Assembly (NCBI GenBank): GCA_000708835.1
Contig: DF237735.1
Span: forward strand, 1 to 32,822
Direction: 5' to 3'
Source: Klebsormidium nitens
Lineage: Eukaryota > Streptophyta > Klebsormidiophyceae > Klebsormidiales > Klebsormidiaceae
Length of the DNA: 32,822 bases
Shown here piece by piece: positions 1-10,476 of this stretch. Position 1 is the stretch's first letter, and every line of letters starts with the position of its first letter. A program made the translations under genes and the position numbers. A model generated the notes under the pieces. The model did no database searches. It was given only the letters and a program-made list of their open reading frames with translations, and was not told the DNA's origin.

Positions 1-559
1 TCTTGCGAGGTGCGAGTCTCGAGACTCCTCGACTGAATATGGAGCCTCTTCGTGACTCCTAACTAATCAGTCTTTGGGAAGAAGGCAAGAAGACGCAATT
101 TTTCTGAGAGGCGCTCTTGCACAAGGTGATCCCAAGGCGGGCTGAGAAGCTTCGCATGGTTTCCGCACATGTGAAGTAGACAGGCAGCGTGTGACCCTGT
201 CCAACCGTCACAAACGAGGCACTCGGCACACAGGGGGTGGCAAACAGCAGGCAAACGTAGCGGGAGGAAGCGTCAAAGCGCTTGAAGGTGCTAAGTCATG
301 CAGGTGAGAGGATGCAAGGGCGACCGGCCTTGATCGTCACAAGGGAGCGCTGATGTCTCCAAAACACAACTCGCACAAAGTTGGCGAATGAGTCGAATGT
401 TCCTAGGTTATACCGTACCGACAAAGGAATTCACCTTTAAATAATTATTTTGAGGAAAAACGAAAAGTTGGAAACTAAATTGGGCCCCCAGGGCGAAAAC
501 GAGAAACTAGTAAAATAATAGAAAATAGCTCGAATCTTTGTACCTCGAAACCTTTGTAC

Positions 560-700
560 TCGCTGTCGTCGGAATATCTGAGTCGAGTCTAGAGTCGAAG
601 TCGAGTCACTACGGTCTAGTGGTATCGCGCGAAGTCTACACTAGTAGTCTGAGTCTACAGCTAGCCTAGGAAGTCTACAAGTCGCGTGGAGTCGATGTCG
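560..700. repeat. AGTC/GAGTC-rich degenerate tract
   Basis: The words AGTC, GAGTC and AGTCTA recur many times in about 140 bases, with irregular spacing. No fixed period is obvious by eye, so this is a cryptic simple-sequence tract rather than a clean tandem array. The first 60 bases of the window show a similar GACTC/GAGTC bias. There is no coding potential here. Confidence 0.5.
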
Positions 701-1753
701 CCATAACCGCCGTGGCTGGACGCGGTTATCAACCGCCGAAATATGTGGTCATACGGTTGAAATATAATCGTAACGGCCGCGCGGCAAATATCAAGCGCAC
801 GCCTGTCAGCAGATATGCCACGTGCTGAAGCTCAGGCTCAGAGGGATCACCCTAGAGCGGCAGGCATGAACTAGGCGCGGGGAATAAAACTAGCTTAGGG
901 CCGAGCCCTTACAGCAACGATAGATCACGGCATGACACACGCCCAAGCCAGCAGAACACGGTATACGTTTGTAAGTTGCTATTGTATAAGGTAGTGTACG
1001 GACAGTAGTACGTTCATGACTGGTCGAGCTAGCTTTTATATTGTGCATGTTGCCAGGAGGCCGTACGGTACGTTATTGAGATTCGGCAGGCCCGCACATG
1101 ACGATCATTGATGGTTGAATTTCATTAAATTCATAATATTCCACCATCTTAGTTTAATCATCCATGCAATTGTTATTTAAGGTTCAAGTTGATACAATAC
1201 ACGTTGGCACTGCAGGCTAGCCTAGTAAACACTGGGCCGTGTACCGTACCGCTTCATCTTCATGAGGCGTCAACCACCGTTTGTTCGATAAAGTTCGTCC
1301 GCGACCTTGAGGGCGGACGGTGACCTTGGTGCATGGCAATATAGCACGTTAGTGGATGGATTCAATGTACATGAGTTGCCAGGTGGGCCGCGCAGATGGT
1401 AACGCTTCTAGAAATGAACGGAAGCCGTTCTCGATCTAAGCTTACGATCCATGCACCTACAATGAGTGATACGGAATGGGCTTCTGAGGCTTGACTTTGT
1501 CATGATTATCCTTGCACCGGCCGCAACCCGCTTACAAGCGGATTGATCGAACTTTGTACGCTGTCAGTGTCAATACAGCCACCAAAGTGTGCTAATTCTG
1601 TAACTACACTTAAATGATTTGATGAGCATACCTATTTCCCGTCCATCTCTTCTCGACCTTCAAAGACCACCACCTTGTCTAGCTCTTTACAGAGTCGCAT
1701 AGATACTCGAATTCGGAACCCGGCCCCCTCCCATCAGACAGCCTAGCCTTGAG

Positions 1754-1760
1754 TATATAA
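1754..1760 (+). promoter_or_regulatory. TATA-like box with no clear downstream gene
   Basis: The sequence reads GAGTATATAAATCAC, a good match to a eukaryotic TATA box, and follows a C-rich stretch. On this strand no convincing exon follows before the 3' end of the minus-strand CHRD gene at 1965. It may drive an antisense or non-coding transcript, or be chance. Confidence 0.25.
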
Positions 1761-1964
1761 ATCACGTTCGAATTCAATCGCACTGAAAGACTGTCGATGC
1801 TAACGCTTCACTCCTCCTTAGATGCTTGAGGTTCAGGTCTCAGCTTAAGCGTAAATGACACGGTGACATAAATATAGATTGACTCGCGTTGTTGACTCGA
1901 TGATACTTCAATATGCATGAACTTAGAGCTCCTTAGGCCGCCTCTTTCAAGGCACTAGATGGAT

Positions 1965-4900
1965 TTAGATAACGTTCAACACCGTTTGGTTTGCTGCCAG
2001 CTGGTTCCTCGCCGCCCCCGCTGGGTACATGATGGAGTGGATGTTGACGTAGTATTGGGCTGCGAGAAGAAAAGGCATAAGCTATCAGAGCAACTTCAAT
2101 TGCGGAGAGTTGAACGATACTCAATTGATTCCCACTGGACTGAACCATTGGCAGGGTGGAGGGATGACTTGGCCCGCTAAAAGGGCCGGCGATAGCGACG
2201 GAACGCCCGTTGCAAACGGTCTACGATACTAATGCAGAAGGTCAATGATGGGTCCCGGAATAGAAAAAGGGTCGGGGTGCTTCGCTAGGGTGGAAGCATG
2301 GACCCTCCTATTTGCGTAGTCGTAGGTCGGAGCTCAGTAAGCTCATAAAGAGGGCGTCGTGGGACTTGTGCGCTGTGGCAACCAAACGGCACAGATTTTT
2401 AAGACTTTCAGTCGCTAGACGTGGCGCCACATGATCGACTCTCCGGCAACATCAGAGCAGGATTCTCGGGGCAGGGATCGCCGCAAAGGTTAGCTGCCTT
2501 TTTTGGATTTTGTGGAGAAGGCGCGGGCCCCGAGAAGGCAAATGATGACATAGTTTCAAAAAGTACATGTACGGCTCAGAAAAAAAGGGGAAGACTTACA
2601 ACACTTTGAACCTTAGTTCCCAGCCCATCAATCGTATTTCCGCCCTAGAGCCCGAAGTACCCGTACCCGTTCCAGGAAGTGAAATTTATTACAATTGCCT
2701 TGAAATACAGGATTCCAAGACTACGACAAAGGCAGTCACTGACTTGGATTTGCGACAATCGCGGCAAGCGTCGCGGGCGGCGCCGGGGTGCAGCCCGGGG
2801 GTCTGGGAACGCCCGTGAAAAGCGGAACGAGAATCGGTCCCGCCACGCTGGATGTCCCGTTGTGGATGTGGCCCTGGGTTAGGTTAGTGAACGGCCCGCC
2901 AAAGGCCAGCTGGTTGTAACACACCTGCGCAAGCGGGTGGCAAAAAGTCTGGTCTGTTCATGACGAACTTCGCAATTCAATACCGAACCGTTCATCTAGA
3001 ATATTCAACGGAGAAGAATCAAACGGCGGTCGATCAAACGGCCCGCCAGAGGCCAGCTGGTTGTAGCACACATGCGCGATTGGGCGGCAATATTTTGGTC
3101 CCTTCGTAACAACCTTCCTTCCACTGTACATCAAACCGTTACTTTAAAACGGCAAACGATGATCGATCTCCAAAAAGTTCGTGAGATTTTGGGTTTGGGA
3201 GGCGGATTTGCGGTCTCCTCATTTCGACCTTTGAAATCTCCGGCGGACCGCAGACTTGCCCCGGTGGCCGAAACGCTGTCACAGCCGTCCGAATTTTAGC
3301 TAACGAAGCCAGTCTGAGAGCGCGATTTGGGCTCTAGCTAATAGCAACTAAGACCGCCCATTGGAACACTCCTGATTCTAACAATCACGTAGCCAGCAGA
3401 CGTTTCCAGCGCACATTTCAAAGCCAAACTGGGCCAGGGCTGACGTGTGAGCTTGCATCAGCTGCGCCCGGAAGGTTCAGATGCCTCTGGCGAACTCCAG
3501 CTAGTCTCCAATCCATTCAAAACAGTTCTATCAGCAGCATGAAAAGGAGGCCTCCTAAAACGTACCGAGCTGTAGCCGATGGTGAGAATGAGACTGCCGT
3601 TTCTGTCGGTGGGTTTGTCCGTCTCGAGGGAACCATAGAGCTGCATTATAAACGAAGGGCCGAGCTGCGCCCTGCGTGTAGGAGACGACGTCACGTTAAG
3701 ACTTTTCCCTCTCTCGGAGCAAGTCCGAAGTTGTGTTACAGGATAGCTCTTGGATCCGACTATCTTGTAGACTACGGAAGATCGTCCACGTTTGCTACAT
3801 TGAAGCACTTCACTACTGCAATTCTAACCACAAAACCAAGCCCCAGACTTCCAGTATCGAAAAGACTCGTCTCACCTGGCAACCCCTGCGGGATAGTCTG
3901 CGTTGTGTATGTTGAAGTAATACTTCTGCGGGTTCCTGACTAGATCAAACAACACGCCCGAGTCGCTGAAATTGGCGCACGCGTTAGGGTTATACGTCCC
4001 CTGGAACAACGTAATAAGGATAGGGCCCGACTCATTATACGCTCCCCTGTGAATGTGCGCCGCAGAAAACTTCGCGAAGGTTGCACCCGCGTCTATGATC
4101 AGATAGCATATGGTCGTCGGAGTAATGCTGAGAACAGCCGTGAGGTTACCAGGGGAGCCGCTGGCCGTGGAATTGACAACTAGAGCGGGGACCTCGGATG
4201 CTGACGTGGCAAAAAGAGTGAGCGTCGCAGTGTAGTCAGTGGCCTCCACGAGCTGCGCGCGCGCGGCGCCGGCAGGGAACACGGCGGAGTGTACATTCAT
4301 ATAGTGCTCGCCTGCAGAAACAAATTGAAAATCTACGAATCATGCAATTGCTCGCAGATCTGTCTCGGCATGTCGCGGTTGACTGGCGATGCCTGACAGG
4401 CGGTCAGTACTGTTTTGCTGCGGGAATGATAGCGCGTCCGTTTTTGGAAACCAAGGAATCTCTCAAGATGTTGTTGGAGAGTCGAACGTTCCGCTGGGAC
4501 CCTGAAGCTTCTCAAAGGTTGGTTACAGTTGGTTCACAGTAGCCCGTAACAGCGGAAAGGCCTTAGCTGACTTGGATGCTGGGAGAAAGGAGAGGAGAAG
4601 GAACCCCTTTGGCGAAAATTTCCATGACGTTGAATTAAGCCATCGGAGGAGATGACGAGTGAGGGCAATTAGTGCGCTTGCTTGAGAGCAGTCAGAGTCT
4701 TTAAATTTCTGTCTCTCTATCCGTTCTGTGTGAAGAAGTGCCCCTGAAATAAAGGGTTATGCAGTTGCAGAAGAGAAGGCCAGTCGCCAGCAGAATGGTA
4801 AGTCTCGCAATTTCCGAAAAGCGACAGGCCTGAATTATCAAGGACGTCAAATCCGAAGGCGGGCAGCGCCAAGGGTTCTGGTGAGATCGAGTGATGCGCT

Positions 4901-7900
4901 TTGGTTTTTGTCCTTATCCCCTGTTTTCCAGGAGCTTCGGTATGCAGAAAGAACGGCCGAAGTTCACAGAAGGCGAGACCGCGGAGCTAAGCAGCAATGT
5001 CAAGAACATCGTCCACATCTCGTTTCGCTCTTCAGGTAGAGTATCTTTCGATCGAACCAATGGCTGAAGTTCAAAGGCGCACGATAGAGGCTTACCAGGA
5101 AAATCAAGGACGTCGGCAGTGATTGCTGGGTTGAGGTTTCCGGTGCAGTTAGTCGGGCTCGGGACTCCAGAGAAGAGAGGGATCAGAATTGGCCCGGCAG
5201 ACGCCTTATCTCCGTCGTGGATGTGGCCCTGGGTTAGGTTGCCTAACCCGTTACTAACCGACAGGCCTGAGTAACAGACCTGTACAGCAAACCAAATGCT
5301 TTATTCGGGGTTAAAGCCGCGCCAGAGACTTGTCCGAGTCGCAAACCTAGCCAGCGCAACTCACTTGGCGAGGAAGGTGCTTAAGGAGTAATGCAGAATC
5401 ATTATGCTTTTTTTCTTTCAGAAGATTCGAGGTTTTTCCGGACGCTGACCATTCACGATTGCGTCTCCTAAGTTACAAAAGTCAAGGGCCAGGTTCTCAT
5501 CAAACGAGAGCCAAGACGCGAGCAGACTTCCATCCAATGCATGTTCCAACCATGTGGGACAATGCGAAAGACTTCAACTTTTTTTATTCATATGTACTTA
5601 CATAGGTGTCTCCAATCGTGACCAAAGCGACGCCGGTGACGGTGCTGTTGTTCGGCGGCACTTCATTGCTCCCCAACAAGTTCACCTTGAACGTGCGTCC
5701 CAGCTGACCCCTGCACAAGGAAAGGACGGGTTGACCACCTTGTTGGGACTTAATGGAGCTCAGGTGAACAAAGTCCGGATGTAGGCGTAGTCAGGAACTG
5801 GTTGAGAGAAGATTTCGACTTGGAGGCAGTCTGTGTTAACCCATGCCCAGACTGGTCAACTTCATAAGGTGGCCCCCAGCTGCCAGGGGAGGACCAGGTC
5901 TACAAACCTGGTTAGCATCAGGTTAAACGAAGGTCAAATTTGCCTAGCTTGTTGTAAGCTTCGACAGCTTCTTACAGCGGTCATCTCCAAAGTGCTGCCC
6001 AACTGATTTTGGGACTGAAATTTTCTTTGACATGCACAAGCTAGGGCTGGGACCTGGTCGCGGAGTTAACATTAACAAATTGATATCCCTTTTTGCTATG
6101 GATGTTACCTCTTCAGCATGGTTTAGAGAAAATCCATCTCGACTTTCTGTCTTAGCCTACCAACTCATCACTCCCTCTGTCTTTGTGTTGGTCTGTTTCC
6201 TCTCCCCTCGAATATTAATGTCAGAAGATGGAGGAAACAACAAGAACACTCAGACTTCTGCTGTGTTCATATCTAGCACCAATTTGACTAGCAGCGCGAC
6301 ATCGGAACGCTTGAGCGATGGAGCCAAATCACCGCGGGATGAAGCATGCTCAGGAGGCGGCAGAAATGTGTGTAATGAGAGTAACATTGAAGTCTCTCAG
6401 CCAGCCTTTAGGCACGTGCGTATGTGACACTTCCGCCAATCTGCTCCTTGCCTACATTCCTCACACTTTGAAAGGCCAGCCGCCCAAAGTAGCTTGTGTG
6501 TTGAGATCACAAAACGATGAACATGTAAGGAACGGACGAGGACAAAATATCACCTTCCCCTAAGGCTGCTACATGCCCTATAGCTGCAACATACCCGACA
6601 CAAGTTCCCCAGGACAATACACATTTGCGACACAATCAGACTCTTCCACCCCGGAAGGTACTTAGGAATGAGGAGAAATAGGCAAAAATGAGAAACAGCT
6701 CACCTGAACGCCCCCGCAGGCTGTGCCACTGTGTGCGCGTTGAAATAGTATGCGCTCGGGTTTGCCAGTATCTTATCGACTGACGCTGTCGGGATTATGA
6801 CGCATGCCCTGAGCACAGCTGGCGTCGTCGCATTGGCCGTAAATAAACCCACATATATTGGTCCTGAGACATTGCTTGCTCCCACATGAATGTGAGCAGC
6901 CGTCAGGTTGACAGCTGGCAACACGTTGCTGATGTCATAGCAGATGCTGGTTGACGTAAAGGTCAAGACAACCAGAGCGGTGGTTGTGGTGTTTGCGGTG
7001 ATGGGGAACTCAGATTTGGAGCTTGCGTATATGACCTGGGTTTGGGTGTAACCCGATTGCAGGAGGGCTAACCCTGCAGAAACAGATGATAAGACTTGTA
7101 AGAATGAAATCGACTTTTCTTTAAACCGCCTTGCCCTGGTTAGAGGACGTGGGTAGGCCCTCCTTACAGTTCGCTCCATGGAATGATCGCTCCAGGTGAA
7201 TCTTGTGGGGATACCCTAGCTTTTGGAACTGCAAGTCGAACCTGTGGATCAGCCATGAAGTGAATGGTCCTAAGAGGGGGTTAGAGGCTACCCTTGAAAG
7301 CACAGATCACTCACCAGAAGTGATCACTGCCTAACAAGAGAAATTTATTGCATACTGAAAATGACCCAACGGTTCAGGAGAGCAGAAAGTATGAAGCACC
7401 CTGATAAATAGCAGACACAGGTATCACAGTGCAAGACATCCTCGTGGATCCTTATTTTCTGAGACTTGCGAGGGTAATATGATAGAGTGTAAAGGCAAGG
7501 CGCATTTCGACCATGATTTAGCCTTGCGTTGATCATGAATACAGCCAAAACGCTCTGTTGCAAGCAGGGGGATCACTGCCTGCATTATCTGCCCAATGCC
7601 TTGCGCTTATACTGACCAATGCTTAGCCACTCAGAGTGCCCAAAGCAGGCACCAAGATTTATCAGGTGCAGCTCCAAAGTTGAGTCAGTGTACATACAGG
7701 TAATGCTGCACATTAAAGAAGGTCCAGAAGAAACAGAAGCCCAGCCACAGATGAGCATTATTGCTGTATCATGTATTAGTGCATGTTGTGCTGTAAGTCC
7801 CATCTATTTCCGAACAATGGGGCAAATGTGGTATGCAGGGACATGATACCACAGGTCCACATGTGGGTGCATTATGCAAAAGTGCTAAGCCTCCTTCCCT

Positions 7901-8242
7901 CAACTTGTTGGACACACAAACCCCTCAAATAACTTGCATTTCTTGAGCTGGGCGACAATCACCAAGCATAATGTCGAGACAGCCTGTCAACCTGTATGCG
8001 AGGGGATTGATATTTACGCAACACGGTGTTGGGCTTTTGTCTACACTCTTTGATTCTGTGAGGCACCCTTGTCTTGTGAACCAAACTCAGGTGCCCCTTT
8101 CAAGGATCAGAAAACCAGACGAAGAAGGAAACGAGAAGCGGGCATCAAAAGGACAAGGTAATGCAATGCCGAGCAAGTGGACCTTACCAGGGCTTGCCGC
8201 AGCAAGAAGGAGAACGGCGAGGAGGGGACTGAAGGACACCAT
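1965..8242 (-). CDS. Secreted protein with four tandem CHRD domains, eight exons
   Basis: I read the exons, in transcript order, as 8242-8188, 7073-6704, 5710-5602, 5279-5096, 4311-3876, 3671-3566, 2924-2744 and 2059-1965. Every junction is GT-AG and every phase joins; the sum is 1536 nt, or 511 residues plus TAA. Exon 1 is only a signal peptide: ATG, then a hydrophobic core (LLAVLLLAAA). Four CHRD repeats of about 115-120 residues follow, each carrying the family's HIH-G-GPI-LF core, with HIH at about residues 79-81, 197-199, 325-327 and 439-441. Each repeat ends in a YY(F/V)N(I/A)H...PAGA(A/F)R block. About fifteen N-x-S/T sequons fit a secretory, glycosylated product. CHRD domains were defined in chordin and occur in bacteria, algae and plants; here the role is unknown, probably extracellular or cell-wall binding. 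The HIH exon of domains 2 and 4 begins VCY in the same phase. Confidence 0.93.
2744..2924 (-). other. Exon 7 of the CHRD gene (fourth CHRD domain core)
   Basis: The acceptor GCGCAG precedes GTGTGTTAC and the donor reads CCAA followed by GTCAGT. The exon is 181 nt, starts in phase 0 and ends in phase 1. It encodes the NLTQGHIHNG and GPILVPLF core and the start of the CTP/ANP segment. Unspliced, the frame hits TGA a few bases past the donor. The donor is weaker than the others in this gene, but the joined residues (VANP-T-QYYVNIHS) match the family, which supports the site. It is listed separately because a broken copy of its 5' end lies next to it at 3038-3077. Confidence 0.85.
3031..3141 (-). 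pseudogene. Decayed duplicate of the intron-exon 7 boundary of the CHRD gene
   Basis: Bases 3038-3077 match 2891-2930 at 37 of 40 positions, and a more degraded match continues to about 3141 (against 2931-2993). The copied stretch is the 3' end of intron 6 plus the first bases of exon 7. In the copy the acceptor CAG has become CAT, so it cannot splice the same way, and the coding similarity fades after GGGCCG. It lies inside the intron between exons 6 and 7 and is best read as a local tandem duplication now decaying. Confidence 0.8.
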
Positions 8243-9875
8243 TGTTACACAGAAGCAGAACCCCTAACAACAACCACTTCTAGATTGAAATGGCCAGAGT
8301 AGTCCGGCCTAACGGGTTTTGATGAATAGGGCGCCCCTTTTCCCTGCCCTTCTGTTGCAGACCGTTTCAGCTAGCACACGTTTCAGCTTGCAGGCTGGCT
8401 TTGGCTTCCTGAACATTTACCTTGGCTGAAGAGAGACCCTTCGAGAACGATTCGGAAGCATTTCAAGCCAAGAATAAGGACACTTTTGAGCTGAAGAGCT
8501 GGCTCAAGAGGCGTTTCTTGGGACTAAATCTGGAGTCCATTGAGCATGAAGCAAAGTACCTATGTACGGTAGACAAGACTGTCCAGTGTGCAGCAAGGGG
8601 TTCAATTCTTTCAAGTCGCACGCGATATGTTCGGGTGGAGGAATTTAGGCGTTCAATAAACCCGATTGCATCGGAGGGTTTGGACCGTTTGGTGACGTCG
8701 GCTACCGGCTTTTGTGTTGTCTGAGTAGGTATACTACCGGTATGAAGGTGGGATTTACGCGAGGCTACGAGCCCGGTGATTTAAAGGTCTCTTATCAAGA
8801 GCCAAAGTAGAAGACCGTTTTGCAAGACGGCGGCCTCAGCGGCAATAGTCTCGGCAATCTTGTTTCTGGGTTACCTAATAACCAAGCCTCTGCGTAGCGG
8901 TACGGCTTCCGCTCAAATCGACGTCGGTGACATTTATGACGGGGTGCATATGTCAGTCGCATCCACAGCCGACGGTTTTCCCACCAAGGTCCATTCGATG
9001 GATAGTGGGGGCATTGAAGAAACTCATCTGCGGAGTGTGAAAAGGCACTCTGTACGGTAGCCAGAGAATCTTCTGACGTAACCGGGATGGAGCCCCGGGT
9101 TGCCGTGATCCACATCCTCCGTCTTGCTTACGTCACTCGAGATTCCGTCGGGTGCGGCCGCCCCCGGGCCAGCATCACAGCTCTGTACCAGGATGCAGCA
9201 CCAGGCTGCATGAGCACTCGTTTACGGGACGTAGGCAGGCCAGACGCATGATAGGCCAGTTCAGGGGGCCAGCAGTTCTTCAGTACTGTTCAACTGTTTA
9301 CAGCTGCAGCACGCTTAAAATCAAAGCGGCGCTCCGGTCCACCATGAAACGTCCTCAAATCAGTTAAGTTCTGCCACCGCGTGTACCTGGGATGCTTCAA
9401 GCAGCCACCGGGCATGTACTCTATGCTTATTGCATCAGCTGTGTATTAGGGCGAACGCGACGCGCGCTGCAGCCACTCTGGCCGGCACGCCAGCGACATG
9501 GTCATGCGCTATGTCACCCGCATCTTATGGGAGCCGGCCCGTCAGTCGAATCAATTAATGAGAAATCAATGACCAGGCCCGGGTCTGCTGACTGAAGTAC
9601 AGCTTGCTTCAACACTCAACTGTCAATCTAGTAGCTGTGCTCTCATGAACTCTTCTGGCGGTTGATTGATTGACGTACATACCGTGTGAGCTCGCCTGCG
9701 CGCCAACAGGTCGATCGCGACAAAAGCCGATCGAGGTGCGATCGGTGCAATGATGACCATATATTTGACTGCCGCAATACTAGTGGTCGACTTCCAGAAT
9801 GCAATATATTCCTATCATTCCCATTCCGTCATCACACATTGGTTCGGCCTAAGCTGTTCGACAGCAGTGACTAGG
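8243..9875. other. Intergenic region upstream of the CHRD gene
   Basis: This stretch contains the presumed 5' UTR and promoter of the minus-strand CHRD gene. I see no clear TATA box close to its ATG. An open plus-strand frame at 8422-8724 lacks an ATG and has an in-frame stop just upstream with no acceptor between, so I do not call it. The weak membrane-segment ORF at 8827-9060 is listed separately. The remainder, 9061-9875, shows no exon I can defend; a 7-bp hairpin sits near 9193-9211. Confidence 0.4.
8827..9060 (+). CDS. Possible terminal exon with a membrane segment
   Basis: An open frame follows the acceptor-like TTTTGCAAG and runs 77 codons to TAG. Residues about 3-19 are hydrophobic (AASAAIVSAILFLGYLI), followed by a Lys/Arg pair and then a polar, acidic segment with IDVGDIYDG and a basic end. 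It has no in-frame ATG at the start, so it would need an upstream exon, which I could not find. The opposite strand is also open over the same bases, which lowers confidence. No family is recognised. Confidence 0.28.
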   Translation, partial: TAASAAIVSAILFLGYLITKPLRSGTASAQIDVGDIYDGVHMSVASTADGFPTKVHSMDSGGIEETHLRSVKRHSVR

Positions 9876-10157
9876 CTAAGCATTTTCTGCTGGCTCCGCA
9901 TTCCTCAAGTAAGCTCCGAACTGCGTCCACTGGGCAGTTGCATACGCGAGTCCCACTCGAGCTGCGCCGGTAAGTAACGCAGCTGCGCCACCCAGCTTTG
10001 CAGCGTTGATCGCGGCGCGCGGGTGTCGTTTGTGAAGGGCGAACGCGCCCACTCTGGCGAGCGTCATTGCCGTACACGTGGCAGCACCTCGAAGTCTCGC
10101 TTCTGTACCAGCTCGTTCTGCGCTCGCTTCCATTTTCGCCTTCAGATTGGCCGACTT
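9876..10157 (-). CDS. Small Ala-rich protein with a hydrophobic segment, unrecognised
   Basis: The first in-frame ATG is at 10133, giving 85 residues to TAG at 9876. The frame stays open upstream to 10157, directly after a good acceptor (TTTCATTCAG), so it may be the last exon of a spliced gene whose earlier exon I could not place. The product has a basic, Ala-rich helical start, then a helix-forming stretch (AAKLGGAAALLTGAARVGLA, near residues 44-63) that could lie in a membrane, and a short acidic tail. An organellar or other membrane location is a guess. A second frame on the same strand is also open here. Confidence 0.45.
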   Translation of the reverse strand, partial: KSANLKAKMEASAERAGTEARLRGAATCTAMTLARVGAFALHKRHPRAAINAAKLGGAAALLTGAARVGLAYATAQWTQFGAYLRNAEPAENA

Positions 10158-10421
10158 CTGAATGAAACGAAGGACACACGTTCATTAGCAAGGGCGCACG
10201 CCGAAAAGCATTTGCAGATTGTCCAGTCAGCCGTGATTCTGAGACTCCGACTTCGATGACATCAAGAACTTATTTGCGCATAAATGGCAGCATAATTGAT
10301 ATGCGTCACGGTTTTGCCGTTCACAACCTTTGCTTATATGTTGTGACAAATGCTCGTTCCGACTCGAGCTCAGCACAGTACTCCTTCATTCGATTGCGTT
10401 AACCCAAATGTACTTTGAGTA

Positions 10422-10465
10422 ATGCCTCCTATATGATCGAATGATGCCTCCAATATGATCGAATG
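10422..10465. repeat. Two-copy 22-bp tandem repeat
   Basis: Bases 10422-10443 and 10444-10465 are the same 22-mer (ATGCCTCC-ATATGATCGAATG) with one mismatch (T or A after CCTCC). It lies just past the proposed stop codon of the TraB-domain gene at 10477, in its presumed 3' UTR. Confidence 0.9.
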
Positions 10466-10476
10466 ATTCGTCAAAC

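Larger units (their letters stand above)
1..1964. other. Mostly non-coding region upstream of the window's first gene
   Basis: I find no convincing exon in this stretch. It holds an AGTC/GAGTC-rich tract around 560-700, AT-rich stretches, and a TATA-like element at 1754-1760 that is listed separately. A minus-strand open frame at 63-254 is Cys-rich, with C, C, C, C and later C and H residues spaced like a zinc-binding module, and it ends in a stop at 63. It has no ATG start and no supporting neighbour exon, so it is only a possible terminal exon of a gene that is otherwise not visible. Confidence 0.5.

Noticed and set aside
3539-3943. 134-codon plus-strand ORF
   Set aside because: It overlaps two CHRD exons on the opposite strand and is a shadow of their reading frame.
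6032-6427. 131-codon plus-strand ORF
   Set aside because: It lies wholly inside an intron of the minus-strand CHRD gene, is low in domain-like features, and is likely chance; not supported by splice sites.
8422-8724. 100-codon plus-strand ORF
   Set aside because: It has no ATG, and an in-frame TGA lies just upstream without an intervening acceptor.
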